DNA of 64,000 nt. It comes from JAUWCL01 sp964599375. GTDB taxonomy: Bacteria; Krumholzibacteriota; Krumholzibacteriia; Krumholzibacteriales; Krumholzibacteriaceae. Location: positions 13,066 through 77,065 of the forward strand of contig CAZREW010000015.1 in assembly GCA_964599375.1 (NCBI GenBank), given 5' to 3'. The position numbers and the translations under genes were made by a program. This document shows positions 41,682-49,912 of the stretch, one piece after another (within the stretch, counting starts at the first letter, position 1; each line of letters opens with the position of its first letter). The notes under the pieces were generated by a model. That model searched no databases. It was not told the origin of the DNA and saw nothing but the letters and a program-made list of their open reading frames with translations.

Positions 41682-42593
41682 TCAGGCCAGCCGCTCGGCA
41701 GCTCTCAGCCTGGCGCTTCGCGCCCTCGGGTTTTCGGATATCTCCTCTTCGCCGGGTACCACCGGGCGCCTTGTCAGGACCTTCAGCCGCGGCTGCCTGC
41801 CGCAGGCGCATTCCGGGAAATCGGAAGGACAGATGCATCCCTTCTCCTCGGCCTGGAAAAATCTCTTTACTGTCCTGTCCTCGAGCGAGTGATAGCTGAT
41901 CAGGACAAGTCTCCCACCCGGAACACACAGCTCAAGAGAGGCCGGCAGAAATGCGGCCAGTGCCTCGAGTTCCCTGTTTGCCCATATTCTCAGCGCCTGA
42001 AAGACCCTCGCCAGCGTGGAGATCATATCCCTGGCGGGAGCGGCCTTTTCAACAGCGGCCCTGAGCCTCGCCGTGCTCTCGATCCGCCCTGCTGAGCGTT
42101 CCCTGCAGATCTCGCGGGCGACCGCCCTGCTCCGGCGCTCTTCCCCGTATTCGCGGATGATTCGGGCGAGTTCCCGTTCTGAGGCTGTATTGATAAGCTC
42201 TTTGACATCGCCGCCGCCGGGCCCCATCGCCATATCGAGCGGGCCGTCGGCGAGATAGCTGAATCCCCGTTCCCTGTCGGCTATCTGAAGCGATGAGAGG
42301 CCCAGGTCGAGAAGGATCCCCTCACACTTCCCGCCGGAAAGATGCTGTGATATCTCGGAGAAATCGCCTCGGACGAGCGTAACACGGTCGCCGAACCGCC
42401 TGAGCCTGTCAGAGGCTGCGTCAAGCGCTTTCGGATCGCGGTCGATCCCGATGAGCCTGACCTTTTCGCCGCCTGCCTCGAGAATAGCCTCGGCGTGCCC
42501 GCCCATCCCAACCGTTCCGTCGATGTATTTCCCTTCCCTTCCTGTCATCAGAAACCTCACGACCTCATCGACCAGGACAGGCGTATGTATCAC
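41682..42593 (-). CDS. rsmH: 16S rRNA (cytosine(1402)-N(4))-methyltransferase
   Basis: Methylates N4 of C1402 of 16S rRNA; formerly MraW. 303 residues. SAM site YIDGTVGMGGHAEAIL, then LIGIDRDPKAL, ILLDLGLSSLQI, GFSYLADGPLDMAMG and the terminal LISYHSLEDRTVKRFF. The start is GTG 42593 (I-H-T-P-V-L follows at once), overlapping the STAS-gene stop (GTGA). The longer upstream frame is the STAS gene read in another frame. Confidence 0.97.
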   Translation of the reverse strand: MIHTPVLVDEVVRFLMTGREGKYIDGTVGMGGHAEAILEAGGEKVRLIGIDRDPKALDAASDRLRRFGDRVTLVRGDFSEISQHLSGGKCEGILLDLGLSSLQIADRERGFSYLADGPLDMAMGPGGGDVKELINTASERELARIIREYGEERRSRAVAREICRERSAGRIESTARLRAAVEKAAPARDMISTLARVFQALRIWANRELEALAAFLPASLELCVPGGRLVLISYHSLEDRTVKRFFQAEEKGCICPSDFPECACGRQPRLKVLTRRPVVPGEEEISENPRARSARLRAAERLA

Positions 42594-42991
42594 CTGCCGT
42601 CCACCTCCAGCGGGCAGCCCGCCGCCTCCCCTTTTCCGGAGGCGTACGCGCCCATTTTCCCTCTTTCGACCTTCAGATACCTGAAGGCCTTCCTCCAGTC
42701 TGAAAAAACGGGGGTCATCTTCGTTCTGCTTACGAAAGCGAAGATACTGAGGAGATAATCGTTGAATCCGCTGAAGATGACCCCGGGGCTCGTTCCGATC
42801 AACCTGTCGAGCGACTGAAACACCCTGTAATCGGCGTGACGGACTCCGGCGAAATCGAGGATGCAGCAGCCTCCGGACACAGCGGGCGCGCACCCGATGT
42901 GGCTCGCGAGCATCTCGGCGTCACTGTCGTCGATGACGCCTGAGATCCTCAGGACCTCGATGCCGTCCCGGTCTGTGCGATGGACCCTCAT
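42590..42991 (-). CDS. STAS-like protein inserted between mraZ and rsmH
   Basis: A 133-residue protein with a STAS-like fold: EVLRISGVIDDSDAEMLASH (strand and first helix), then ILDFAGVRHADYRVFQSLDR, the spot where anti-anti-sigma proteins carry the phosphorylatable Ser. Here it is D-Y-R-V in place of D-S-S/A-G, so the Ser is absent. The end is a basic helix with a disordered tail. Start at ATG 42991 (GGGAG upstream); an ATG at 43021 would overlap mraZ. STAS genes are not a standard member of this cluster. A partner could be a division protein or a sigma factor; unknown. Confidence 0.72.
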   Translation of the reverse strand: MRVHRTDRDGIEVLRISGVIDDSDAEMLASHIGCAPAVSGGCCILDFAGVRHADYRVFQSLDRLIGTSPGVIFSGFNDYLLSIFAFVSRTKMTPVFSDWRKAFRYLKVERGKMGAYASGKGEAAGCPLEVDGR

Positions 42992-43008
42992 CCCTGCTCC
43001 CTGCCGGA

Positions 43009-43443
43009 CTAGTATTCCCACTCGCCGTCGAGGAAAGTGTCGTCAGCTTCGTGGCTGACCTTCTCGTAGTCCTCGATCGACCAGATCTCGATATAGTTGA
43101 GGACCCCGACTACCATTACCTTCTTAGGCCCGCCCAGAGCCTCGAGCATCGCCGGAGGGATCGCGATCCTTCCCGACTTGTCGAGGTTGAGCGTCCGTGA
43201 TTTGCTGCTGTAGAACCTGATGTAGTTCCTCTTCTTCGGGCCCGGAGGAAGCTTGTGCAGCTCGCTGACGACGACCTCGTTCCACTCGTTGAGCGGGTAG
43301 AGGTTGAGGCATCGCTCCTTGCCCATCGATATGACGTACATCGCGGCTGATACTTCCGGGACAAGATGCCTGAACTTCGCGGGAACCATCAGGCGTCCCT
43401 TCGCGTCGATCGTGCATTCGAAATTTCCAAGGAAGTTCTGCAT
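43009..43443 (-). CDS. mraZ: Transcriptional regulator MraZ
   Basis: First gene of the dcw cluster; in E. coli and others it binds its own promoter and represses the cluster. 144 residues, two AbrB-like halves: DAKGRLMVPAKFR and DKSGRIAIPPAML. Length matches the family. ATG 43443 has AAAGG upstream. The direct-repeat operator it should bind is present at 43541-43575. Confidence 0.97.
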   Translation of the reverse strand: MQNFLGNFECTIDAKGRLMVPAKFRHLVPEVSAAMYVISMGKERCLNLYPLNEWNEVVVSELHKLPPGPKKRNYIRFYSSKSRTLNLDKSGRIAIPPAMLEALGGPKKVMVVGVLNYIEIWSIEDYEKVSHEADDTFLDGEWEY

Positions 43444-43540
43444 CTTTCCGGCCTTTCAGAGGTCCTCCCCATCCTACCTCACGGCCGGAATATCGGTCGG
43501 CGCCGGCAGTGACGATCTTTACATTTTGGGGACTAACCTC

Positions 43541-43583
43541 TCCATTTCGACCCACTTTATCCCACTCTCTCCCACAGTGTCAA
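43541..43583 (-). promoter_or_regulatory. Promoter of the dcw cluster overlapped by a MraZ-type operator
   Basis: Minus strand: TGGG boxes at 10-bp spacing, with GTGGG at 43571-43575, 43561-43565 and 43551-43555, plus a degenerate ATGGA at 43541-43545. A perfect -35 TTGACA (43578-43583) and an 18-nt spaced TAAAGT (43554-43559) place the boxes between and around the core promoter, so bound MraZ would block polymerase. An A/T-rich stretch upstream (43584-43650) could act as an UP element. Box sequence and spacing match published MraZ operators. Confidence 0.8.
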
Positions 43584-43656
43584 GGGAAAATATCGTAACA
43601 TGCCCTTAATTCTCATATTTTACTGTGTTGTATAATAAAGAGTTAGCGGATACAGG

Positions 43657-43680
43657 AAAAAAAATCCACAGGGTTCCGTG
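43657..43680 (-). terminator. Weak terminator after the methyltransferase gene
   Basis: Minus strand: a short CACGG/CTGTG stem with a 4-nt loop and one G-T pair (43667-43680), then GGA and eight T (43664-43657). Likely the end of the glycan operon. The rest of 43584-43751 is A/T-rich without a gene. Confidence 0.45.
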
Positions 43681-43751
43681 TTTTCCCCGATCTACCACCG
43701 GTTCCCACCTGTCCAAAGGGCCCGGTCATCCTGAAATGGAAGGATCTGCCT

Positions 43752-44615
43752 TTAGCTGGCGTCGGCCGGCCGATCCGGGGGGATGCCCGGCCTGACAGCG
43801 GCGAGGACCAGGGTCGATGCGAGGAGCGAAATGGGAGGGGTCCTCTCCATGACGGCCTCAAGCCCCCTGGCCAGCGGGAAGACCGGATCCGGCAGGTTCT
43901 TCAGAACGAAGATGATCCTCTGCGAACCCGTTACCTCGAACCCCTCATCCTCGAGCATCGACCTGATCTCCCCCTCAGGAGAGGGCCTGTGGTATCTGTA
44001 CGGATGGTAGTCGGACCGCTCGATCTCACCTACGGGATAGCACATCCCGGGGAGCGCCCTCTTGAGGAACGGCAGCCTGTTGGCGACCCGCTTCCCTGTC
44101 TCGACGAACGAGTAGTAGTTTGGAGTGGAAAGGACGAGGGCGCCCCCCGGCTCGAGAACGCGCCACGCCTCACGGACAGCTGACCGGCGGTCGGGGTGAA
44201 AGACATGCTCGAATGTCTCAACCGCCGTGACCGCGGCAAAGGTACCGTCGCCGAAGGGAAGAGCGCTCATGTCGGCGCAGCTGAGCCTTGACTGCGTGCC
44301 GTTCGCAGCCGCGATCATCGATGCCGCCGCGAAATCGTTCTGCACAATGTCTATCCCGTACGGGGCGTAGCCGCGAAGCCCTAGAAGAAAGAGGTTGTAT
44401 CCCCACCCGCAACCGACGTCGAGTGCCCGGCGCCCCATCCCGGCCGGGAGCATCCCGGTCACCGCCACGAAGCGCCTGCGGCTGAGCCACCTCTTCGCCT
44501 TCGAGCCGAGAAACCAGTTCTCTAAAAGGCTCGGCATCCGATCCGCCTGTATCCCCACCGGGATAACAGGCTCGGGAAGGTCTTTCATCTCCAGGCCGGG
44601 CCGATCCGTATTCAT
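43752..44615 (-). CDS. SAM-dependent methyltransferase
   Basis: A 287-residue class I methyltransferase. Motif I LDVGCGWGYNLFLLGLRG, then YGIDIVQNDF, a motif IV-like AVTAVETFEHVFHP and REAWRVLEPGGALVLSTPN. The end has hydrophobic residues that may associate with the membrane. It overlaps the GT-C gene (ATGA) and ends the glycan operon. Likely substrate a sugar or lipid of the locus, by position only. Confidence 0.88.
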   Translation of the reverse strand: MNTDRPGLEMKDLPEPVIPVGIQADRMPSLLENWFLGSKAKRWLSRRRFVAVTGMLPAGMGRRALDVGCGWGYNLFLLGLRGYAPYGIDIVQNDFAAASMIAAANGTQSRLSCADMSALPFGDGTFAAVTAVETFEHVFHPDRRSAVREAWRVLEPGGALVLSTPNYYSFVETGKRVANRLPFLKRALPGMCYPVGEIERSDYHPYRYHRPSPEGEIRSMLEDEGFEVTGSQRIIFVLKNLPDPVFPLARGLEAVMERTPPISLLASTLVLAAVRPGIPPDRPADAS

Positions 44616-46138
44616 CGCGCTTCCCCCTCACCCGCGGGATCGATCCTGTAAAGCGTGTACGTGACCGGCTCCGGCTTGCGGATCCCGAGATTCGAGACTG
44701 TACCCTCCCTCACCGCGGTAAAGCGGAAGCCCCTTATGACCGATCCGTCGAAGCGGCGCGGCTCAGGGTGCCGGTCGACGAGATAATCCGCGCCGAGGTC
44801 GAGATAGAGCCCCTCGTCGATGATACGCTGCACATCTATCCTTCTGCGCATATCGTTGATCTCCGGTGTGACGAGCCCTCCGAGGTCGAGCACCCTGCGC
44901 CCGGAGAAATACCCGATGGCCCCGATGTCCGGTGTCGCGACTACCGACCCCGGCGGCGAATTCTCCGCCAGCCAGATCCCCATCGGCACGAGAACCTCCC
45001 GCAGGCCTCTCGAGAATTCCCTCGTCGGGCGCACCGCTACCGCGAAATAGAATGTGAGGCTCTGCAGCATCGTCAGGACGGCCATCGCAGCGATCAGTCT
45101 TCGCGCCGTCCCCGTGGAGACGCCCCGCAGCAGCCTGGCCGCTCCTGTGAAACCCACGGCTATCAGAGCGGGGAAGACCGGCAACAGGTATCTGGACAGA
45201 ACGTGAAAATCGAATATCACATATACCGCCGGAAGCAGGAAGGCCCAGATAAGAAGGAGAAAAAACCCCCCGCGCGATACACCGGCGGCCGGCTCGAAGA
45301 GTCGCCCGCGGCGGAATATCCCGGCGACCGTGAATGCCGCCGCGACCGCAGCCGGCAGAAGAAGGGTCGCGCCTATCACCTTGATCGGGACGAGCGCGGA
45401 CGCGAGCATCGCTGCGCCGAAGGCCGGCCTCCCCTGTTTGGCTCCGGCGGTCAGGGGAAGGAATGTGCCTGTATGAGCTCGTACGGCGATGAGCCAGCAC
45501 GCCATCAGGGCCGAGAAGACGAGGAGCCAGAGGAATCGTCTTTTCAGCGGGGTGTGCCGTTCGGCCGCCGCGAACGCGACGAAGGCCGCCGGGACCATCA
45601 GGCCCGCTTCCGGCCTCGCGAGACAGGCGAGGAAGAGGAGCAGGCCGAAGACGGCGCTCCTTGAGGCCGAGCGCGTTGCCGTCAGCGCCGCGAAGAGGCA
45701 TACCAGGACGGCTAGCATCGCGAAAGAGGATTCCATGCCTGTGGCGCTCCACCTGAGCAGCCAGGCCTCGCATGCCAGCACCGCCGCCGCGGCCGCGGCG
45801 ACCATCCTGGTCCCGTCGAGCTTCCTGACGAAGAAATAGATCGTGATTATCGAAATGGCTCCTGCCGCCCATGAGAACACACGGATCCAGACCGCGAGAT
45901 CGCCGCCGGCCAGATACGTCAGGGCGAGCAGACCGACCCACAGCGGGCTGGTGGCGCCGTACGAAGGGTCCCCCCTGTTGAACGCGAGCTCCCCCGTCTC
46001 GGCAAGGTTACGCGCGTACTGCATATGTATATAAGTATCGTCGGTCATCGATCCGGCCAGAGGGATGCTGGCGGCCGCGAAGAGAGCGACGCAGGCCGCG
46101 ACCACGGCGATATCTGTTTTATTCACATGGCCTGCCAT
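44612..46138 (-). CDS. GT-C-like polytopic membrane glycosyltransferase
   Basis: A 508-residue protein with about eleven membrane helices. Near the N terminus is a DDTYIHMQYARNLAETGEL segment, the acidic loop typical of GT-C (PMT/mannosyltransferase-like) enzymes, followed by NRGDPSYGATSPLW. The end is a soluble domain (VVATPDIGAIGYFSGRRVLD). GT-C enzymes use polyprenyl-phosphate sugars and act on the periplasmic side. A GTG at 46141 and ATG at 46138 are both possible starts; ATG shares its A with the GT4 stop. The acceptor is unknown. Confidence 0.75.
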   Translation of the reverse strand: MAGHVNKTDIAVVAACVALFAAASIPLAGSMTDDTYIHMQYARNLAETGELAFNRGDPSYGATSPLWVGLLALTYLAGGDLAVWIRVFSWAAGAISIITIYFFVRKLDGTRMVAAAAAAVLACEAWLLRWSATGMESSFAMLAVLVCLFAALTATRSASRSAVFGLLLFLACLARPEAGLMVPAAFVAFAAAERHTPLKRRFLWLLVFSALMACWLIAVRAHTGTFLPLTAGAKQGRPAFGAAMLASALVPIKVIGATLLLPAAVAAAFTVAGIFRRGRLFEPAAGVSRGGFFLLLIWAFLLPAVYVIFDFHVLSRYLLPVFPALIAVGFTGAARLLRGVSTGTARRLIAAMAVLTMLQSLTFYFAVAVRPTREFSRGLREVLVPMGIWLAENSPPGSVVATPDIGAIGYFSGRRVLDLGGLVTPEINDMRRRIDVQRIIDEGLYLDLGADYLVDRHPEPRRFDGSVIRGFRFTAVREGTVSNLGIRKPEPVTYTLYRIDPAGEGEAR

Positions 46139-47430
46139 CACGCGTCCCTCCTCCTGCCGGCTATCAGCTCGAGCTCGCGGGCCAGACTCTCGGCTGCGGC
46201 CCTTCTCGAAAACTCCGGTCTCGGCGACAGATCGTAGGCCGACTCGAGCGTCCCGTCCCTGTACGCCGAATATATCCGCCTCAGCGCTGTCGCGACTTCG
46301 CCGGCGTCACCCGGCCCGGCGACCTCGCCCCTGCGCAGATTCCTGACAAGATCGGCCGCCTCCCCCGGCGGAGCCAGGGCAAGAACGGGCCTGCGGGCGC
46401 CTATGTACTCGTAGAGCTTGCCCGGAACGAGCCCGTTGTATCTCGGGTCGTCGTGCTTGATCAGCAGGAGCACGTGGCTCCTGCGCTCCCGTTCGATGCA
46501 CTCGGTGTGCGGCATGTTATCCTCGAACACTACGCACTTCCCGATCCCGTCGAACCCCTCGAGATCCTCGTTCGCCGATTCCCTGGCCCCGATGAATTCG
46601 ACCCTGATCCTTCCATTCGCCTCAGGCACCGCTGTGAGAAACCGCGAAAATCCTTCGAGAAAGACACGTGACCTGCGGCCAAGCGTCAGCATCCCGCAGT
46701 GCGTAATCAGCAGGGGGCCGCCGGGAGGCCGTTGCGGCTCCGAGGTGAAATCCTCCTCGTCGTACCCGTTCGGTATCCTCACGACATTGCATGAAGGGAC
46801 GCTCCGCGACAATTCGTCCTGCTGCCACCTTGTAGTTACAACTATGGTATCAGCGCCGTGCTCGACCCGCCTTTCCATGCCCTCGAGGATAGACCTGTGA
46901 ACTGCGGAGACCGGATCGCGGAGGTAGAGAGATATCCATGGATCCCTGAAATCGGCGAGCCACGGCAACCCCGTCCTCCTGGCGACCTTCAGCGCGGCCA
47001 GATGAGTGGAGTCGGGCGGGCTTGTCGAGTAGAGAGCGTCGAACCTCTCATTGCGGCAGAGCCTGAGAGCCTCGCTTACGGCGAACGGCCTCCATCCCGT
47101 ATAGGTGTCGGGCAGAAGGAATGATTCCCCGGCCCTTCTCATCAATTCGAAACCGCCGGAAGACCTCGCGCCGGCCCGTCGGCCCCTCAGATTGCCGAGG
47201 ATCCTCGACGCCGACAGTGAACCTGTCCTGATGACGCGGACGCCCGCCGGAATCTGCCTTTCCAGAGAAGGGTCGTTGATCCAGAACTCGCCGGGCTTCG
47301 GCGTGACCACGGTGATACCCCAGCCCGTCCTCGAGAGATACTTTACAAAAGAAAGCGGCCGGTACACCCCTCCCCCGCCTGCGGGCGGGAAGAAGTTGAT
47401 CATCATCAGCAGCTTTCGAGAAGACATCAT
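46138..47430 (-). CDS. Glycosyltransferase family 4
   Basis: A 430-residue GT-B enzyme. N-terminal MMINFFPPAGGGGVYRPLSF, central VVRIPNGYDEEDF (the usual hinge), and LVPGKLYEYIGARRPVLALA with the E-rich donor-side loop. It matches the FCB-style GT4 subfamily used in surface-polysaccharide loci. It starts at ATG 47430, overlapping the flippase stop. Sugar donor unknown. Confidence 0.88.
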   Translation of the reverse strand: MMSSRKLLMMINFFPPAGGGGVYRPLSFVKYLSRTGWGITVVTPKPGEFWINDPSLERQIPAGVRVIRTGSLSASRILGNLRGRRAGARSSGGFELMRRAGESFLLPDTYTGWRPFAVSEALRLCRNERFDALYSTSPPDSTHLAALKVARRTGLPWLADFRDPWISLYLRDPVSAVHRSILEGMERRVEHGADTIVVTTRWQQDELSRSVPSCNVVRIPNGYDEEDFTSEPQRPPGGPLLITHCGMLTLGRRSRVFLEGFSRFLTAVPEANGRIRVEFIGARESANEDLEGFDGIGKCVVFEDNMPHTECIERERRSHVLLLIKHDDPRYNGLVPGKLYEYIGARRPVLALAPPGEAADLVRNLRRGEVAGPGDAGEVATALRRIYSAYRDGTLESAYDLSPRPEFSRRAAAESLARELELIAGRRRDA

Positions 47431-48971
47431 CCCTCCAGTGATAGCACCCAGCGTACCAGCCCCGCGCCGGGACGGCCGGCTATCATCGCCGCCAGCGTCT
47501 CCGATTCACCGTGGTCGAGCAGGAACAGCTTCCTGACCGCCAGACGCAGAAGGAAGGGGGACAGCAGGATGCATGCCGCGGCGGCGGAAACCCCCCAGGC
47601 AGCGCACGCTACTGCTCCGGCGACCGCGAATATCAGCGAGGCGCCGGCGGCCCTGAGCATGGCGGAACCGCCCGTGCCGGGAAAGAGCCCTTCCCTCCTG
47701 GCGAGCCATACGGCGACGGCGGCCTGGACGGCAGACGCTGTCAGCTGGGCAACTGCCGTGCCTGTCAGCCCGACATGCGGGACTATGATGAAGAGGCCGG
47801 AGAAGTAGACGGCCATCCAGGACAGGTCGCAAACCACCGCCCATTTCATGTAATGCAGCCCCTTCATGGCCGCGGTAAGGGGCGCTATGAAGGCGGCAAC
47901 CGGCACCGTCGGCAGTAGCATGAGCAGAAGCCTGTACGTGCCATGGTATCCCGGACCGCTTATCAGGCTGATCATCACCCCTCCGATGGCGGCTGCGACG
48001 GCCGATATCGCCAGGGCCGCCGTTACGCTCGCCTTTGTGAAAAGGCCGATTCGGCCGGAGAGGTCGTCCCACCTTCCCTCCTCATATATCCTGGTAAGCT
48101 CCGGCTGGAGCGCGACGACGGGGAATCCGAGGAATCTCTTTATCAGCTGGTTTATTCTCGAAGCGACGTGATACACAGATATCGCTGCGACGGGAAGCAG
48201 GGATGACATCATGAACCTGTCCACGTCAGAGAAAGCCAGCGCAGCATAGCTGAGCGCAAGCGCGCTTCCCCAGTAACCGGCCAGCGGAGGAAGGACCACG
48301 CCTCCCGAGGCGCCTGAACCGCCGTGAGAGAAATTCCATCTCATGATCAGAAGGTACGCGGGTATTCCCGCCACCCAGGTCAGGGCGTTGAGGACGAACA
48401 TCGCCTTGAAAAGGACCTCCACATCGAGACGGTCACGCCAGATCAGGACAAAGGCCGTAAGGAGGACCTGGAAAGCGAGCTCGAATATCATCTGCATCCG
48501 CATCTCCCGGAGCCCGTTGAACCCGCCGTACAGGACGAGCTTGAGGCCGAGCGCAGCCGACGCCAGTATCATCCATTTCAGAGTTCCGCCCGGTACGGAG
48601 AGGCTTTTCGGCATAAGGCCCACCCAGTGTGGAGCGGAAAAAAGCAGGATAGCCCCGAGCACGATCACGGCGGCTGAAAAGAGGAGGAACCAGGCGGCGG
48701 CGCTGCCGCGCTTCCCTCTCCTCTGGAATGAGGGAAGGTAACGGACAAGGACCTGTGGGAATCCGACGATGATGACCGTGGTGAGCAGGAGAGCGAAGCC
48801 CCTCAGCGCGACATACAGGCCAAAGCGCTCCCCGCCGAGATGCCTGCTCAGCATGCTGAGCTGCACAAGCGTGAAGATCATCTGCAGAGCGCCGGCGACC
48901 GCGAGGGCGACCGTATTCTCCGCTATCCTCGACCGGCCTCTCTCTACCGTCTCTTCAGCCACTCGATCCAT
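47427..48971 (-). CDS. Wzx-type polysaccharide flippase (MOP family)
   Basis: 514 residues with twelve to fourteen membrane helices, matching the O-antigen/teichoic flippase fold (AENTVALAVAGALQMIFTLV, then LSRHLGGERFGLYVALRGF). Its role is to flip undecaprenyl-linked glycan to the periplasm. No Wzy polymerase is clear nearby. It overlaps the FemAB-like gene by 28 nt; a GTG at 48962 is a shorter alternative start with GGAG nine bases upstream. Confidence 0.88.
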   Translation of the reverse strand: MDRVAEETVERGRSRIAENTVALAVAGALQMIFTLVQLSMLSRHLGGERFGLYVALRGFALLLTTVIIVGFPQVLVRYLPSFQRRGKRGSAAAWFLLFSAAVIVLGAILLFSAPHWVGLMPKSLSVPGGTLKWMILASAALGLKLVLYGGFNGLREMRMQMIFELAFQVLLTAFVLIWRDRLDVEVLFKAMFVLNALTWVAGIPAYLLIMRWNFSHGGSGASGGVVLPPLAGYWGSALALSYAALAFSDVDRFMMSSLLPVAAISVYHVASRINQLIKRFLGFPVVALQPELTRIYEEGRWDDLSGRIGLFTKASVTAALAISAVAAAIGGVMISLISGPGYHGTYRLLLMLLPTVPVAAFIAPLTAAMKGLHYMKWAVVCDLSWMAVYFSGLFIIVPHVGLTGTAVAQLTASAVQAAVAVWLARREGLFPGTGGSAMLRAAGASLIFAVAGAVACAAWGVSAAAACILLSPFLLRLAVRKLFLLDHGESETLAAMIAGRPGAGLVRWVLSLEG

Positions 48972-49912
48972 CTCCTCTTCTTCTCAAGGACAGGATAGAG
49001 ATATTCCGTGCCGCCCATCGATTCCTTGAAGAAGATCATGCCTGCGTCCCCGCCACTGCTGCCCAGATTGAAGACGGAAGTGCCCCTGCCGATCGCCTCA
49101 CGCACTGCGACCATTACGAGATAGGCCGCGGCGTCGTACTCGCTCGCCAGAGGAGCCACACCCGCCTGCCAGGCCTGGGCCGTCCTGCCGAAATAGAAAT
49201 CAACGTGGGCGGCAAGCAGGGAGTCCCCGAGAAACGCTCCCCAGAAACATACACCCTCGCTACCCCGGCGCAGCAGGCTCCTGAAGAATTCCATGGGGTA
49301 CGGATGGACCCCTCCCCATCCTGTGGCTCCGTGGAGATATATATCGTAGAACAGCCCGAAATCGTCCTCGCCCTCGAGCCTTCTGGCGATGATCCCCTCG
49401 CGTTCGCACCTGTTGCACAGCTGGCGCCTTTTACGGCTCATCCCCCTGCTCCTGTACTCCTCGAACGAACCGGGAAGCGTGATGATCCTGCACTCCTCCA
49501 TCCTGCGTCTCCAGCCCCTGGGGTTCTCCCACTCTTCCACGAACCCTATCAGATTGGCGCCGGCGCGGGCGCATCTGGGAGAGGAAGCGATCTCGCAGAA
49601 CCTGTCCAGGACCGCCCTTCGGACATCCGGATCGGAAGAGAGCGGATCGCCGTATGTGCCGAATGGAAGCGAATGCAACATGAAGGCAGGGCCCTTGGTC
49701 ACCCTGACCACAGGCATCAGGCCCTTCAGGCTACCGCCCCTGCGGGCGGCGAGCCAGCCACACTCGAAACGCGGAAAGGCCTCCGCAAGTATCTCCAGCC
49801 ATGTGGGGGAATGGAAGAATGTGGCGCCCTCGAAGGCCGAGACGAACTCGAGGACCTCCTCGCGGGAAAGATCAGTCTCGAAGCGGATCTCCACGGGCCC
49901 TCCGTTGATCAC
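48944..49912 (-). CDS. GNAT/FemAB-like acyltransferase
   Basis: A 322-residue protein of the BioF2-like/FemAB-related acetyltransferase group. N-terminal VSAFEGATFFHSPTWLEILA, the pattern SRGMSRKRRQLCNRCEREG and the C-terminal GAFLGDSLLAAHVDFYFGRT match these proteins, which acylate glycans or sit in exopolysaccharide loci. A GTG at 49912 overlaps the dehydratase stop; a GTG at 49894 with GGAGG close by is an alternative. The acyl donor and target are unknown. Confidence 0.8.
   Translation of the reverse strand: MINGGPVEIRFETDLSREEVLEFVSAFEGATFFHSPTWLEILAEAFPRFECGWLAARRGGSLKGLMPVVRVTKGPAFMLHSLPFGTYGDPLSSDPDVRRAVLDRFCEIASSPRCARAGANLIGFVEEWENPRGWRRRMEECRIITLPGSFEEYRSRGMSRKRRQLCNRCEREGIIARRLEGEDDFGLFYDIYLHGATGWGGVHPYPMEFFRSLLRRGSEGVCFWGAFLGDSLLAAHVDFYFGRTAQAWQAGVAPLASEYDAAAYLVMVAVREAIGRGTSVFNLGSSGGDAGMIFFKESMGGTEYLYPVLEKKRRWIEWLKRR

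Noticed and set aside
43631..43636. TATAAT on the plus strand upstream of the mraZ promoter
   Set aside because: No fitting -35 and no plus-strand gene downstream; it lies in an A/T-rich stretch where such matches arise by chance.
43762..43773. Perfect 12-bp palindrome TCGGCCGGCCGA
   Set aside because: It sits within the methyltransferase coding end, has no loop or T run, and palindromes of this kind are expected in GC-rich DNA.
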